The notes below the pieces were generated by a model that was not told the DNA's origin, searched no databases, and was given only the letters and a program-made list of their open reading frames with translations. From contig NZ_JANZKX010000001.1 of assembly GCF_027257975.1 (NCBI RefSeq), forward strand, positions 558,001 through 622,000: 64,000 nt of DNA, given 5' to 3'. The DNA is from Pelomonas sp. BJYL3. Lineage in GTDB: Bacteria; Pseudomonadota; Gammaproteobacteria; Burkholderiales; Burkholderiaceae_C. Positions 1 through 9,266 of this stretch are shown here, piece after piece. Every line of letters starts with the position of its first letter. The stretch's first letter is position 1. The position numbers and the translations under genes were made by a program.

Positions 1-418
1 GATCACGCAGCAGGGCCGTGATGGCCGCCCAGGCCATGCCGCCCAACACGCCGGCCAAGAGGATCAGCACGACGATGCCGCGGCCCGTCTGCGCATCGGC
101 CTGCATCGCGACCCAGCCCGCCGCCAGCGCGCCGACGATGAACTGACCCTCGGCCCCGATGTTCCAGACGTTGGAGCGGAAGCACAGGGCCAGGCCCAGG
201 GCGATGAGGATCAGGGGCGTGGCCTTGAGGCCCAGCTCGCTCCAGGCATAGGCGCTGCGGATGGGCTCCCAGAAGAACATCTGCAGGCCGCGCAGCGGGT
301 CCTTGCCCAGGGCCAGGAAGATCAGCACGCCCAGCAGCGTGGTCAGGGCCAGGGCCAGCAGCGGCGAGGCCAGGGCCATCAGCCGCGAGGGCTCGGGGCG
401 GGTCTCAAGCCGCAGCAT
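1..418 (-). CDS. ABC transporter permease, BmpA/nucleoside-type (partial, 3' end outside window)
   Basis: Inner-membrane permease of a purine or nucleoside importer. Only the first 139 codons are in the window. The visible part starts MLRLETRPEPSR, has a first membrane segment rich in Leu/Ala, then FFWEPIRSAYAWSEL and LCFRSNVWNIGAEGQFIVGA, a pattern typical of the permease that accompanies two-domain BmpA-type ATPases (BPD_transp_2 family). The ATG at 418 overlaps the end of the ATPase gene by 14 bp, so the two are translationally linked. A second permease and the BmpA lipoprotein would be expected beyond position 1. Substrate is inferred from the guanine deaminase upstream. Confidence 0.85.
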   Translation of the reverse strand, partial: MLRLETRPEPSRLMALASPLLALALTTLLGVLIFLALGKDPLRGLQMFFWEPIRSAYAWSELGLKATPLILIALGLALCFRSNVWNIGAEGQFIVGALAAGWVAMQADAQTGRGIVVLILLAGVLGGMAWAAITALLRD

Positions 419-1943
419 GCGGGGCCTCCTTGGCGTCGGTCGCGTCCCACAGGCCGGACATCCAGGCCCCGATGCGCTCCACCGTGGCCTGGGCCACCGG
501 CACGCTGGGTGAGAGGCGGCCCTGGGCCATCACCACCAGGCGGTCACTGATCTCGAACAACTCGTCCAACTCCTCACTGAAGACCAGGAGCGCGCAGCCG
601 GCGTCGCGCAGCTTGAGCAGCTCCCCACGGATCTGGGCCGCCGCGCCCACGTCCACGCCCCAGGTGGGCTGGGCGATGAGCAGCAGCTTGGGGGCCGCAT
701 CGATCTCGCGGCCCACGATGAACTTCTGAAGATTGCCCCCCGAGAGGCTGCGGGCCGCAGCCCCCGAGCCGCCGCAGCGAACGCCGAAGCGGGCGATCAG
801 CTCCTCGGCCAGGCGCCGGGCCTGGGCCTTGTGCAGCCAGCCGCCAGCCTTGACGGCCTCGGTGCGGGTCAGCAGGGTGTTGTCGGCCAGGGAAAGACTG
901 GGCACGGCGCCGCGCCCCAATCGCTCCTCGGGCACGACATGCAGACCCAGCCTGCGGCGCTTGCGGCAGCTGGCCTGGGCGATGTCCGCCTCGAACAGGC
1001 GGATGCTGCCCCTGGGCGCCCGCGGGTCCTCGCCCGACAGCGCGGCCAGCAGCTCCTGCTGGCCATTGCCGCTGACACCGGCCACGCCCAGGATCTCGCC
1101 CGCGCGCAGCTCGAAGGCCAGGCCGCGCAGGGCGGTGCCGAAGGGGTTGTCGGTGGCCAGGTCCAGGCCCTGCACGCGCAGCACCGGGGCACCCGGCTCG
1201 CCGCGGGCGGCCTGCAGGCGCGGCGGCTCGCTGCCGATCATGAGGCGGGACAGCGCGGCGTTGTCCACGGTGCGCGGGTCCACCTCGCCCGTGACCTTGC
1301 CGCCGCGCAGCACCGTGCAGTGCTGGCACAGGGCGCGGATTTCGTCGAGCTTGTGGCTGATGTAGAGGATGGCGCAGCCCTCGGCGGCCAGGCGGCGCAG
1401 CACCTCGAAGAGCTTCTGCACGGCCTGCGGCGTGAGCACGGAGGTGGGCTCGTCGAGGATCAGCAGGCTGGGATTCGTCAGCAAGGCCCGCACGATCTCC
1501 ACCCGCTGGCGCTCGCCCACCGACAGCGTGTGCACCGGCCGCTGCGGGTCGACCTCCAGCCCGTAGGCGGCGGACAGCTCGCGGATGCGCTGCGTCACCT
1601 CGGCCAGGCTGAGGCTCTTGTCCAGGCCCAGCCAGACGTTCTCGGCGGCGCTGAGGGTGTCGAACAGCGAGAAGTGCTGGTAGACCATGCTGATGCCGAG
1701 CTGCCGGGCCTGGGCCGGGCTTCTGACCTGCACCGGCTGCCCGTTCCACAGCAGCCGGCCCTCGTCGGGCTGCACGGCGCCATAGATGATCTTCATCAGC
1801 GTGGACTTGCCCGCGCCGTTCTCGCCCAGCACGGCCTGGATCTGCCCGGGCATCACCCGCAGCGAGACGCCATCGTTGGCCTTGACGGCCGGGTACTGCT
1901 TGCTGATGCCTTGGAGTTCGAGTCGGGGGACGGGTTCGGCCAT
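405..1943 (-). CDS. ABC transporter ATP-binding protein, two-domain, purine/nucleoside (BmpA-type)
   Basis: Cytoplasmic ATPase of 512 aa with two tandem ABC domains, as in ribose- and nucleoside-type importers. The first domain has a complete Walker A (GENGAGKST), signature (LSVGERQR) and Walker B (LLILDEPTSV). The second has a degenerate Walker A region (GVSGNGQQ), signature LSGGNLQK and IAQPTWGVD in place of the Walker B DEPT. This asymmetry is normal for the family. A TTG lies in frame at 1955, but the ATG at 1943 is preferred because it immediately precedes the conserved start of the first domain. It lies 24 bp after guaD and overlaps the permease, so lysR-guaD-ATPase-permease looks like one operon for uptake and deamination of guanine or related purines. 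Confidence 0.9.
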   Translation of the reverse strand: MAEPVPRLELQGISKQYPAVKANDGVSLRVMPGQIQAVLGENGAGKSTLMKIIYGAVQPDEGRLLWNGQPVQVRSPAQARQLGISMVYQHFSLFDTLSAAENVWLGLDKSLSLAEVTQRIRELSAAYGLEVDPQRPVHTLSVGERQRVEIVRALLTNPSLLILDEPTSVLTPQAVQKLFEVLRRLAAEGCAILYISHKLDEIRALCQHCTVLRGGKVTGEVDPRTVDNAALSRLMIGSEPPRLQAARGEPGAPVLRVQGLDLATDNPFGTALRGLAFELRAGEILGVAGVSGNGQQELLAALSGEDPRAPRGSIRLFEADIAQASCRKRRRLGLHVVPEERLGRGAVPSLSLADNTLLTRTEAVKAGGWLHKAQARRLAEELIARFGVRCGGSGAAARSLSGGNLQKFIVGREIDAAPKLLLIAQPTWGVDVGAAAQIRGELLKLRDAGCALLVFSEELDELFEISDRLVVMAQGRLSPSVPVAQATVERIGAWMSGLWDATDAKEAPHAAA

Positions 1944-1967
1944 GGCGATCAGCAAGACTTCTGCGTT

Positions 1968-3299
1968 TCAGGGGTGGGACGGGGGTTCCGGACGCCGATG
2001 GCGCGCCACGCCAGCCACGAAGGCCGCGGCGAGGTTGCGCTCGTCGGACAGCGTCATCCAGGCAAAGACCTTCTCGTGCAGTTCGCGGGCCACCGCGAAG
2101 CGCGCCTCGGCCACCGGGCCGCGGGCCCAGTCCCAGATGCAGACGTCGGCCAGTGTACCCACGCCGAGGTGGCCGATCTCCTGGGACAGCCCCAGGCCTT
2201 GCGCTGCGCCAAGCGTGGCCGCATGAAGCCCCGCCCAGGCGGTCATCCGCCGGCCTGCCAGGGCCTGCACCTTGTAGGCATCGCCCAGGCTGCGCTGGGT
2301 GGACAGCGAAGTACCGCCGCCCACGTCCGAGGCCACGCTGACGGCAAAGCCCGCCTCGCGGGCCGCGACCCAGTCGAACAGCCCGCTGCCCAGGAAGAGA
2401 TTGGACGAGGGGCAGAAGGCCAGCTGCGCGCCGCGCTGCGCCAGCAGGGCCCGGTCCTGCGCGTCCAGCCAGATCCCGTGGGCCAGCACGGCGCGCTCGT
2501 GCAGGAGGCCGACGCGGTCGTAGACGTCGAGGTAGCTGCGCGCCTCGGGAAAGAGCTTCGCCACCCATTCGACCTCGGCGCGGTTCTCGGCCACATGGGT
2601 CTGCATGTACAGCGAGGCGTCCTGGCGGCAGAGATCGCCGGCCATGGCCAGCTGGGCGGGCGTGCTGGTGGGGGCGAAGCGCACGGTGATGGCATAGCCC
2701 AGGCGGTCCTGGCCGTGGAAGCGGCTGATGAGGTCCTCGCAGTCGCGCCGGGCCTGCTCCACGTCGTCGCGCAGGCCCTCCGGGGCATGGCGGTCCATCA
2801 GCACCTTGCCCGTCAGCAGGCGCATGCCGCGCTGGCGGCCGGCCTCGAACAGCGTCTCGGCGGACACCTTGTGCACCGTGGGGAAGACCATCGCCGCGGT
2901 CGTGCCATGAGCCAGCAGGGCATCGAGGAAGCGCTCCGCCCCAGCGTGCGCCACGGCCGGGTCGGCGTAGCGTTGCTCGGCGGGGAAGGTGTAGGTGTTG
3001 AGCCAGTCCAGCAGCTCGGCGCCGTAGCTGGCAATGACGTCCAGCTGCGGGCAGTGCACATGGGTGTCGATGAAGCCGGGCAGGATCAGGCGGCCGCGGT
3101 GGTCCTCGCGGGTCCAGCGGGCATCGGGGTCTTCGGCCTGGGCGCCCACGATGCGTCCGTCCTCGATCAGCAGCCAGTGGTCCGGGCGGAAGCGCACGGC
3201 CGGGTCGTCCAGCGCGCCCCAGGCGGGCGTGCCGGTGAAGTCCAGGAGGTCGCCGCGCAGGGCCAGGCGGGAGGAAGCGGTCACGGTCTCTTTCGTCAT
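1968..3299 (-). CDS. guaD: Guanine deaminase
   Basis: Converts guanine to xanthine and ammonia in the cytoplasm; 443 aa, normal for the amidohydrolase-superfamily GuaD. Visible motifs are the metal-binding GFIDTHVHCPQ, the substrate-binding TVRFAPTST, THVAEN, LAHGIWL, AFCPSSNLFLGSG and SDVGGGTS, in the order expected for guanine deaminase. It starts 5 bp after the lysR stop and is followed by the ABC importer, so it supplies xanthine to the divergently encoded xanthine dehydrogenase. Assignment is firm from motifs; guanine specificity rather than another aminopurine is supported by context. Confidence 0.93.
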   Translation of the reverse strand: MTKETVTASSRLALRGDLLDFTGTPAWGALDDPAVRFRPDHWLLIEDGRIVGAQAEDPDARWTREDHRGRLILPGFIDTHVHCPQLDVIASYGAELLDWLNTYTFPAEQRYADPAVAHAGAERFLDALLAHGTTAAMVFPTVHKVSAETLFEAGRQRGMRLLTGKVLMDRHAPEGLRDDVEQARRDCEDLISRFHGQDRLGYAITVRFAPTSTPAQLAMAGDLCRQDASLYMQTHVAENRAEVEWVAKLFPEARSYLDVYDRVGLLHERAVLAHGIWLDAQDRALLAQRGAQLAFCPSSNLFLGSGLFDWVAAREAGFAVSVASDVGGGTSLSTQRSLGDAYKVQALAGRRMTAWAGLHAATLGAAQGLGLSQEIGHLGVGTLADVCIWDWARGPVAEARFAVARELHEKVFAWMTLSDERNLAAAFVAGVARHRRPEPPSHP

Positions 3300-3304
3300 G
3301 GGGT

Positions 3305-4255
3305 TCAGGCGCGCGCCAGCTGGCGCGCGAGCTCGCGCACCTGCTCGCGCAGCCAGCGATGGGCGGGCGCCGCGTGGCCCAGCTCATGCCAGAGCTGGTA
3401 GTAGTTCAGGGGCGGGAAAGGCACGGGGCAGCGCAGGATCTTCACCGGCAGCCGGTCCACGAAGCGGCTGCAGAACTGGCGCCCCGTCGTCAGCACCAGC
3501 AGGCTCTGGGCCACCATCTGTGGCAGCTGGCCGAAGTGGGCACTGCGCACGGCGACGGAGCGGCTCAGGCCCAGGCTGGCCAGATGCTGGTCGACGAAGC
3601 CCGGCTGCGCGGCGGCAAAGGGCATGGGCGCGAGATGCTGGCAGGCCAGGTAGCGCTCCAGGGTCCAGCTGCGCGCAGGGGCCCGTGCCATGGGGTGGTC
3701 CTGGCTCATCAGCACGACCAGCTCGTCGCTGAAGAGGCGGCCCAGGTGCAGCTCCTCGGGGGGCTCGGGCCAGTTGCCGATGACGAGGTCCACCTCGCCG
3801 CGGGCCAGGGCGGCGCGGTAGTCGAAATCCGCAGAAAGCGCCTGCAGGTCCAGCTGCACACCCGGCGCCTCGCGCTGCAGGCGGGCCACCAGCTCGGGCA
3901 GGAAGAAGGGATCGAGGTAGTCGCTGGCGGCGATGCGGAAGCGCTGCCGGGCCGTGGCCGGCTCGAAGGCCTGCAGGCGCTGGCGCGGGCTGAAGATGCG
4001 CTCCGCCTCCAGCAGCAGGCGCGCCGCCGGCTCCTGCAGCGCCAGGGCCGTGGGCGTGGGCGCCATGCCCTGGCCGCTGCGCACCAGCAGCGGGTCGCCC
4101 GTGAGCGCGCGCAGACGCCGCAACTGGCCGGAAACGGCCGGTTGCGAGCTGCCGAGCCGCAGGGCGGCCCGGGAAACGCTGCGTTCGCTGATCAATGTGT
4201 GCAGGACCCGGATGAGCTGAAGCTCGATCTTGGCCAGTGCCGCCGCTTCCGCCAT
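3305..4255 (-). CDS. LysR-family transcriptional regulator of purine catabolism (probable)
   Basis: 316 aa. An N-terminal helix-turn-helix (residues about 7-65, with SVSRAALRLGSSQPAVSGQL) is followed by a LysR substrate-binding domain (FRIAASDYLDPFFLPELVARL onward). The start at 4255 was chosen because it gives the standard LysR N-terminus (MAEAAALAKIELQLI); the frame stays open far upstream but only as antisense to xdhA. It is transcribed away from xdhA with an 87-bp gap and is followed 5 bp later by guaD. LysR proteins commonly autoregulate and activate the divergent gene, so control of xdhAB and guaD by a purine-derived effector is likely but inferred. Confidence 0.88.
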   Translation of the reverse strand: MAEAAALAKIELQLIRVLHTLISERSVSRAALRLGSSQPAVSGQLRRLRALTGDPLLVRSGQGMAPTPTALALQEPAARLLLEAERIFSPRQRLQAFEPATARQRFRIAASDYLDPFFLPELVARLQREAPGVQLDLQALSADFDYRAALARGEVDLVIGNWPEPPEELHLGRLFSDELVVLMSQDHPMARAPARSWTLERYLACQHLAPMPFAAAQPGFVDQHLASLGLSRSVAVRSAHFGQLPQMVAQSLLVLTTGRQFCSRFVDRLPVKILRCPVPFPPLNYYQLWHELGHAAPAHRWLREQVRELARQLARA

Positions 4256-4266
4256 ATTCGCTCGCT

Positions 4267-4293
4267 GATATCCACTATTTGAGTGAGCATATC
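4267..4293. promoter_or_regulatory. Candidate LysR operator in the lysR-xdhA intergenic region
   Basis: A nested dyad lies in the 87-bp divergent spacer. The outer arms are GATAT (4267-4271) and ATATC (4289-4293); the inner arms are CACT (4273-4276) and AGTG (4282-4285). It sits 12 bp from the lysR start and about 50 bp upstream of the xdhA start, a usual place for a LysR site controlling both directions. Binding is inferred only from position and symmetry. Confidence 0.4.
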
Positions 4294-4342
4294 CCGTCCG
4301 CGCGACCGCGCGCGTAAGGTGCGAGGCTGGAACAGGATTCTC

Positions 4343-5890
4343 ATGAACACACGCCCCATCCGCTTCTTCTTCCGTGGCCAGATCCAGGAAGTGCGCGCGC
4401 TGCCCCCCACGACCAGCGTGCTGCGCTGGCTGCGCGAATCCGCCGACGCCTGCGGCAGCAAGGAAGGCTGCGCCGAGGGCGACTGCGGCGCCTGCACGGT
4501 GCTGGTCGGCGAGCTCGACGCCCAGGAACGCCTGCAGCTGCGCAACCTCAATGCCTGCATCCAGTTCCTGCCCATGCTGGACGGCAAGGCCCTCTTCACC
4601 GTGGAGGACCTGGGCTCCTCGCGCCAGCTCAATCCCGTGCAGCAGGCCCTGGTGGACTGCCACGGCTCGCAATGCGGTTTCTGCACCCCGGGCTTCGCGA
4701 TGACCCTGCAGGCCCTGTATGAATCGCACCAGGCGGCGGGCACGCGCCCCAGCCGCCAGCAGCTGGCCGACGGCCTGGCGGGCAATCTGTGCCGCTGCAC
4801 GGGCTACCGCCCCATCCTGGACGCGGGCGAGCAGATGTTCGAGCGGCCTGTCCAGCGTCTCGACACCAGCGCGGCCGAAGCCGCGCTGCGCCAGCTGCGC
4901 GAGGACGCCCCGCTGGCCTACGAGGCCTTCGATCCCGCCCAGCAGGGGCCGCGCCAGTTCCTCGCGCCCCGCAGCCTGGAAGACCTGGCCGCGCTGCGCC
5001 AGCAGTGGCCGCAGTCGCGCCTGCTGGCCGGTGCCACCGACATCGGCCTGTGGGTCAACAAGCAGCACCGCGACGTGGGCACGCTGATCAGCACGCTGCA
5101 GGTGCCCGCCCTGCGCGAGCTGCGTGCCGAGCCCTGGCACGACGGCCAGCCCGGCTTGTGGATAGGCGCCGCCGCGTCCCTGGAGGACGCCTGGTCAGCG
5201 CTGGTGGACCGGGTCCCTGCCCTGCGCGAGCTGTGGCTGCGCTTTGCCTCGCCGCCAGTGCGCCATGCGGGCACGCTGGGCGGCAACATCGCCAATGGCT
5301 CACCCATCGGCGACGGCGCGCCGGCCCTGATCGCCCTGGGCGCCGAGATCGTGCTGCGCCTGGGCGCCGCGCAGCGCCGCCTGCCCCTGCAGGACTTCTA
5401 CCTCGACTACATGAAGAACGCCCTGCAGCCCGGCGAGTTCGTCGAGGCCCTGCACCTGCCCCTGCCCGGCGAGGACTGGCAGCTGCGCGGCTACAAGATC
5501 GCCAAGCGCTATGACAGCGACATCTCTGCCGTCTGCGCCGTGTTCGCGTTGCGCCTGGCGCAAGGCACGGTCCGCGAGGCACGCCTGGTGTATGGCGGCA
5601 TGGCGGGCATCGTCAAGCGCGCCTCGCAGGCGGAAGCCGCCTTGCTGGGCCAGGCCTGGGATGAGCACACGCTTCAGGCAGCGGTAGCGGCCCTGCCCCA
5701 GGACTTCCAGCCCCTCAGCGACCTGCGAGCCTCCGCGGCGTATCGACTGCAGGTCGCCGGCAATCTGCTGCGGCGCTTCTGGCTGGAGACGCGCACCGAC
5801 AGCCCCCTGCCCGCCGCGCGCAGCGGCATTTGGTGGGCCACGCAGCTGGGGCGCGATGGCCAGCAGCCGGTGACCGGAGCTCAGCCATGA
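4343..5890 (+). CDS. xdhA: Xanthine dehydrogenase small subunit (2Fe-2S and FAD domains)
   Basis: 515 aa. Carries electrons from the molybdenum subunit through two [2Fe-2S] clusters to FAD. The first cluster motif is CGSKEGCAEGDCGAC (N-terminal ferredoxin fold), the second QCGFCTPGF with NLCRCTGYRP. The FAD-binding domain follows from about residue 205 (LLAGATDIG; HAGTLGGNIANGSPIGD). The ATG at 4343 is preceded by AGGA and starts at the conserved N-terminus (MNTRPIRFFF). It ends in an ATGA overlap with xdhB. The partner maturation gene xdhC is not adjacent but about 11 kb downstream on the other strand. Confidence 0.95.
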   Translation: MNTRPIRFFFRGQIQEVRALPPTTSVLRWLRESADACGSKEGCAEGDCGACTVLVGELDAQERLQLRNLNACIQFLPMLDGKALFTVEDLGSSRQLNPVQQALVDCHGSQCGFCTPGFAMTLQALYESHQAAGTRPSRQQLADGLAGNLCRCTGYRPILDAGEQMFERPVQRLDTSAAEAALRQLREDAPLAYEAFDPAQQGPRQFLAPRSLEDLAALRQQWPQSRLLAGATDIGLWVNKQHRDVGTLISTLQVPALRELRAEPWHDGQPGLWIGAAASLEDAWSALVDRVPALRELWLRFASPPVRHAGTLGGNIANGSPIGDGAPALIALGAEIVLRLGAAQRRLPLQDFYLDYMKNALQPGEFVEALHLPLPGEDWQLRGYKIAKRYDSDISAVCAVFALRLAQGTVREARLVYGGMAGIVKRASQAEAALLGQAWDEHTLQAAVAALPQDFQPLSDLRASAAYRLQVAGNLLRRFWLETRTDSPLPAARSGIWWATQLGRDGQQPVTGAQP

Positions 5891-8223
5891 ACAAGGCCTG
5901 CCCACCCCTCGCTGCGGAGACGCTCTCGCCCACCCCCGTCGCCGGCAGCAGCCGGCCGCATGAATCGGCGGCCCTGCACGTCAGCGGCGAGGCCCGCTAC
6001 ACCGACGACCTGCCGGAGTTGCGCGGCACCCTGCATGCCGCGCTGGGCCTGTCGCCCATCGCCCATGGCCGCTTGATCGGTGTGGATCGCGCCGCCCTGC
6101 TGGCACTGCCCGGCGTCGTGGCCGTGCTCACCGCCCAGGACATCCCGGGCGAGAACAACTGCGGGCCGCTGCTGCATGACGACCCCATCCTGGCCGACGG
6201 CGAGCTGCGCTACCTCGGCCAGCCGGTGTTCGCCGTGATCGCGAGCGATCGGGACCTGGCCCGGCGTGCGGCCGCACAGGCCGCCCGCTTCATCCAGTGC
6301 GAGGCCCGGCCGGCGCTGCTCACCGCGCTGGACGCCCATGCCGCCGGCCAGTACGTCGTGCCCCCCATGCACCTTCGGCGTGGCGATGCGGCGGCGGCGC
6401 TGGCATCGGCACCGCGTCGCTGGCAGGGCGAGTGGGCGGTGGGCGGCCAGGAGCAGTTCTACCTGGAAGGCCAGATCAGCTACGCACTGCCTCAGGAAGA
6501 CCACGGCCTGCTGCTGCACTGCTCGACCCAGCACCCCTCGGAGATGCAGCAGCTGGTGGCTCACGCATTGAGCTGGGAGAGCCACCGCGTGCAGGTGCAA
6601 TGCCGGCGCATGGGGGGTGGCTTTGGCGGGAAGGAATCGCAGTCGGCGCTCTTCGCCTGTGTGGCCGCCCTCGCGGCCCACCGGCTGCAGCGCCCCGTCA
6701 AGCTGCGCCTGGACCGTGACGACGACTTCCTCATCACCGGGCGGCGCCACGGCTTCGACTACCGCTGGGACGTGGGCTTCGACGCCGACGGCCGGCTGCT
6801 CGCCGCCGAGGTCGATCTCATCGCGAACTGCGGGCATTCAGCGGACCTCTCGGCGCCGGTGATGACGCGCGCCCTGTGCCACTTCGACAATGCCTACTGG
6901 CTGCCACACGTGGCCCTGCACGGCTTCTGCGCCCGCACGAACACGCAGAGCAACACCGCCTTCCGCGGCTTCGGCGGGCCCCAGGGCGCACTGGTCATGG
7001 AGGTGATCCTCGACGGCATTGCCCGGCAGCTGGGACTGGACCCGGCCGTGGTCCGGCAGCGCAACTTCTACGCCGACGACGGCGGGCGCAATGTCACGCC
7101 CTACGGCCAGGTGGTGGAGGACAACCTGCTGGAGCCGCTCAGCACGCAGCTGCTGCAGGACTGCGACTACGCGCAGCGCCGTGCCGAGATCGCCGATTTC
7201 AACGCCCGCAGCCCGGTGCTCAAGCGCGGTCTGGCCTTCACGCCGCTGAAGTTCGGCATCTCCTTCAACGTCGTCCATCTCAACCAGGCCGGCGCGCTGG
7301 TCCATGTGTACACCGACGGTTCGGTGCTGGTGAACCACGGCGGCACCGAGATGGGCCAGGGCCTCAACACCAAGGTCGCGCAGGTGGTGGCCCAGACCCT
7401 GGGCCTGCCGCTGGCAGCCGTGCGCGCCACCGCGACCGACACCAGCAAGATCGCCAACACCTCGGCCACGGCCGCCTCGACCGGGGCCGACCTCAACGGC
7501 AAGGCTGCCCAGGACGCCGCGGGGCGCATCCGCCAGCGGCTGGAACCCCTGGCGGCCGAACTGCTGCAGGCGCCGGTCGATTCGCTGCGCTGGGCCGAGG
7601 GGCAGGTCCGGGTGGCCGGGCGCCCCGACGCCGCCCTCCCCTTCGGCACGCTGGTGCAGCAGGCCTATCTGCGCCGCATCCAGCTGTGGAGCGAAGGCTT
7701 CTATGCCACGCCCGGCCTCCACTGGAATCGCGAGACCCTCCAGGGGCGGCCCTTCTTCTACTTTGCCTTCGGCGCGGCCGTGGCCGAGGTCCTGGTCGAC
7801 ACGCTCACCGGCGAATACCGGGTGCTGCGCGCCGATGCCCTGCATGACGTCGGCCAGTCACTGAACCCGGCGCTGGACATCGGCCAGGTCGAAGGCGCGT
7901 TCGTGCAGGGCCAGGGCTGGCTCACCACCGAGGAGCTGCGCTGGCATCCCCAGAGCGGCAAGCTGCTGACCCATGCGCCCAGCACCTACAAGATCCCCAC
8001 GGCCAACGACATGCCGCTGGATTTCCGGGTGAAGCTCTTCGGGCGGCCCAATGGGGCCGACAGCATCCACCGCTCCAAGGCCGTGGGCGAGCCGCCGCTG
8101 CTGCTGCCCTTCGCCGTGCTTCTGGCCCTGCAGGATGCCGTGGCCAGCGTCAACCCCTCGGCGCCGCCCCTGCAGGCTCCGGCCACGGCGGAACGGGTCC
8201 TGCGGGCCTTGCATCCGTTCTGA
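5887..8223 (+). CDS. xdhB: Xanthine dehydrogenase large, molybdopterin-binding subunit
   Basis: 778 aa molybdenum-cofactor subunit that hydroxylates hypoxanthine and xanthine to urate. It shows the aldehyde oxidase/xanthine dehydrogenase a/b hammerhead region (HVSGEARYTDDLPE) near the N-terminus, the cofactor-binding MGGGFGGKES, NTAFRGFGGPQG and HGGTEMGQGL, and the region of the catalytic Glu in SKAVGEPPLLLPFA near the C-terminus. The start at 5887 overlaps the xdhA stop (ATGA), so the subunits are translationally coupled. Length and motifs match bacterial XdhB. Confidence 0.95.
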   Translation: MNKACPPLAAETLSPTPVAGSSRPHESAALHVSGEARYTDDLPELRGTLHAALGLSPIAHGRLIGVDRAALLALPGVVAVLTAQDIPGENNCGPLLHDDPILADGELRYLGQPVFAVIASDRDLARRAAAQAARFIQCEARPALLTALDAHAAGQYVVPPMHLRRGDAAAALASAPRRWQGEWAVGGQEQFYLEGQISYALPQEDHGLLLHCSTQHPSEMQQLVAHALSWESHRVQVQCRRMGGGFGGKESQSALFACVAALAAHRLQRPVKLRLDRDDDFLITGRRHGFDYRWDVGFDADGRLLAAEVDLIANCGHSADLSAPVMTRALCHFDNAYWLPHVALHGFCARTNTQSNTAFRGFGGPQGALVMEVILDGIARQLGLDPAVVRQRNFYADDGGRNVTPYGQVVEDNLLEPLSTQLLQDCDYAQRRAEIADFNARSPVLKRGLAFTPLKFGISFNVVHLNQAGALVHVYTDGSVLVNHGGTEMGQGLNTKVAQVVAQTLGLPLAAVRATATDTSKIANTSATAASTGADLNGKAAQDAAGRIRQRLEPLAAELLQAPVDSLRWAEGQVRVAGRPDAALPFGTLVQQAYLRRIQLWSEGFYATPGLHWNRETLQGRPFFYFAFGAAVAEVLVDTLTGEYRVLRADALHDVGQSLNPALDIGQVEGAFVQGQGWLTTEELRWHPQSGKLLTHAPSTYKIPTANDMPLDFRVKLFGRPNGADSIHRSKAVGEPPLLLPFAVLLALQDAVASVNPSAPPLQAPATAERVLRALHPF

Positions 8224-8256
8224 GCGCAGCAAGCTCAGCCACCGCGACCCACCATG

Positions 8257-8289
8257 AAAAAGCCCCGAGGCCTTGCGGCACTCGGGGCT
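8257..8289 (-). terminator. Rho-independent terminator of the PEP-CTERM gene
   Basis: Stem of AGCCCCGAG (8261-8269) and CTCGGGGCT (8281-8289) with an 11-nt loop. Read on the minus strand it is followed by five U residues (A-run at 8257-8261). It lies between the convergent xdhB and PEP-CTERM genes and has no T-run for the plus strand. Confidence 0.8.
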
Positions 8290-8336
8290 CAATCTTGAGG
8301 ACTTGACCTGCCGCCACTGCGGCAGGTGTCAGGCCA

Positions 8337-9266
8337 TCAGGCGCGACGGCGGCGACCGATCAGGCCAGCACCGATGGCGGCGATGCCCAGCAGAGCCAGG
8401 GAGCCGGGTTCCGGCACCAGGGACGGGGGCAGGCCCAGGCCAGCGAAGCCGTAGCCGTAAGCCGGGGCGAAGTCGCCGTCAGCCACGCTGTTGCCGGTGG
8501 TGTAGGAGTAGGCTTCCACGCCGACGGAACCGAGAGCCGACTTCAGGCCACCCACGGTGCGCGAAGCGCCGATGAAGGTGTTGAAGGAGGTGGACTCACC
8601 GGCGTTCAGGGCGCCGAAGCCGAAGACGAAGTAACCGCCCTTGTCACCCCCCGAGTTCACCACATTGGTGTTGGCCTCTTGAGCGCGGAACACCATGGGA
8701 TCCGGCACGGCGAAGGGGTTGGTGGAGGTGTGCAGCACCTTGCCGCCGGGGCCCGCGGGGGTGCCGCCGTAGACGGTGGTGTAGTTGCTACCGAAGTAGC
8801 CCGGGGTCACGTCCCAGTCCAGGGTACGGGCATAGCGCACGTCGCTCAGGGAACCGGCGGTGGTGTTGGTCAGCACCACTTCGATCTTGAACAGCGAGCC
8901 GCCAGCGGCGTACGAGTACTTGTGGGTGACTTGCAGACCGTTGGACAGCATCACCACGGATTGGGCCGACAGGCCGGCACCGGAAGCGGTGGTGGTGGTG
9001 GTCAGTGCGGACACGACGCCCGTGCCGCCCAGGCCGTACACATAGCCCGAAGCGCCGCCAGCGGCAGCGCCCCAGCCTTCGCACAGGCAGCCCGGGGTGA
9101 TGGCATCACCCGTGGGGCCGGACAGGCCGACGCCCAGGGCGCCCAGGCCGCCGTTGTCGGCCACGCCCATCTGCAGAATGCCCGTGTCCAGCACGGTCGG
9201 TGCAGCTTGGGCTGCGAAGCTGCCTGCCACCAGGGCTAGGCCAGCCAGAACCTTGTATGCCTTCAT
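8337..9266 (-). CDS. PEP-CTERM sorting domain protein (secreted/surface), unknown function
   Basis: 309 aa. Signal peptide (MKAYKVLAGLALVAGSFAAQA), a Gly/Thr/Ser-rich body with GDAITPGCLCEG and many small residues, and a C-terminal sorting signal: VPEPGSLALLG, hydrophobic segment, then GRRRRA. Such proteins are exported by Sec, then cleaved and sorted by an exosortase/EpsH-type system at the surface or into exopolysaccharide. No exosortase is in the window. The start at 9266 has GGAGA eight bases upstream and begins the signal peptide. It has its own terminator and is transcribed alone, convergent with xdhB. The body matches no enzyme family I can name. Confidence 0.85.
   Translation of the reverse strand: MKAYKVLAGLALVAGSFAAQAAPTVLDTGILQMGVADNGGLGALGVGLSGPTGDAITPGCLCEGWGAAAGGASGYVYGLGGTGVVSALTTTTTASGAGLSAQSVVMLSNGLQVTHKYSYAAGGSLFKIEVVLTNTTAGSLSDVRYARTLDWDVTPGYFGSNYTTVYGGTPAGPGGKVLHTSTNPFAVPDPMVFRAQEANTNVVNSGGDKGGYFVFGFGALNAGESTSFNTFIGASRTVGGLKSALGSVGVEAYSYTTGNSVADGDFAPAYGYGFAGLGLPPSLVPEPGSLALLGIAAIGAGLIGRRRRA

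Noticed and set aside
574-3387. Very long minus-strand frame (937 codons) over the ABC ATPase and guaD
   Set aside because: It is Arg/Pro/Ala-rich with no domain and overlaps two clear genes in another frame; a product of high GC.
831-3401. Long plus-strand frame opposite guaD and the ABC ATPase
   Set aside because: Antisense to well-supported genes, composition rich in His/Gln/Gly, no family resemblance.
4256-5140. N-terminal extension of the LysR protein
   Set aside because: The extension is antisense to xdhA, and LysR proteins begin at the helix-turn-helix, which starts right after 4255.
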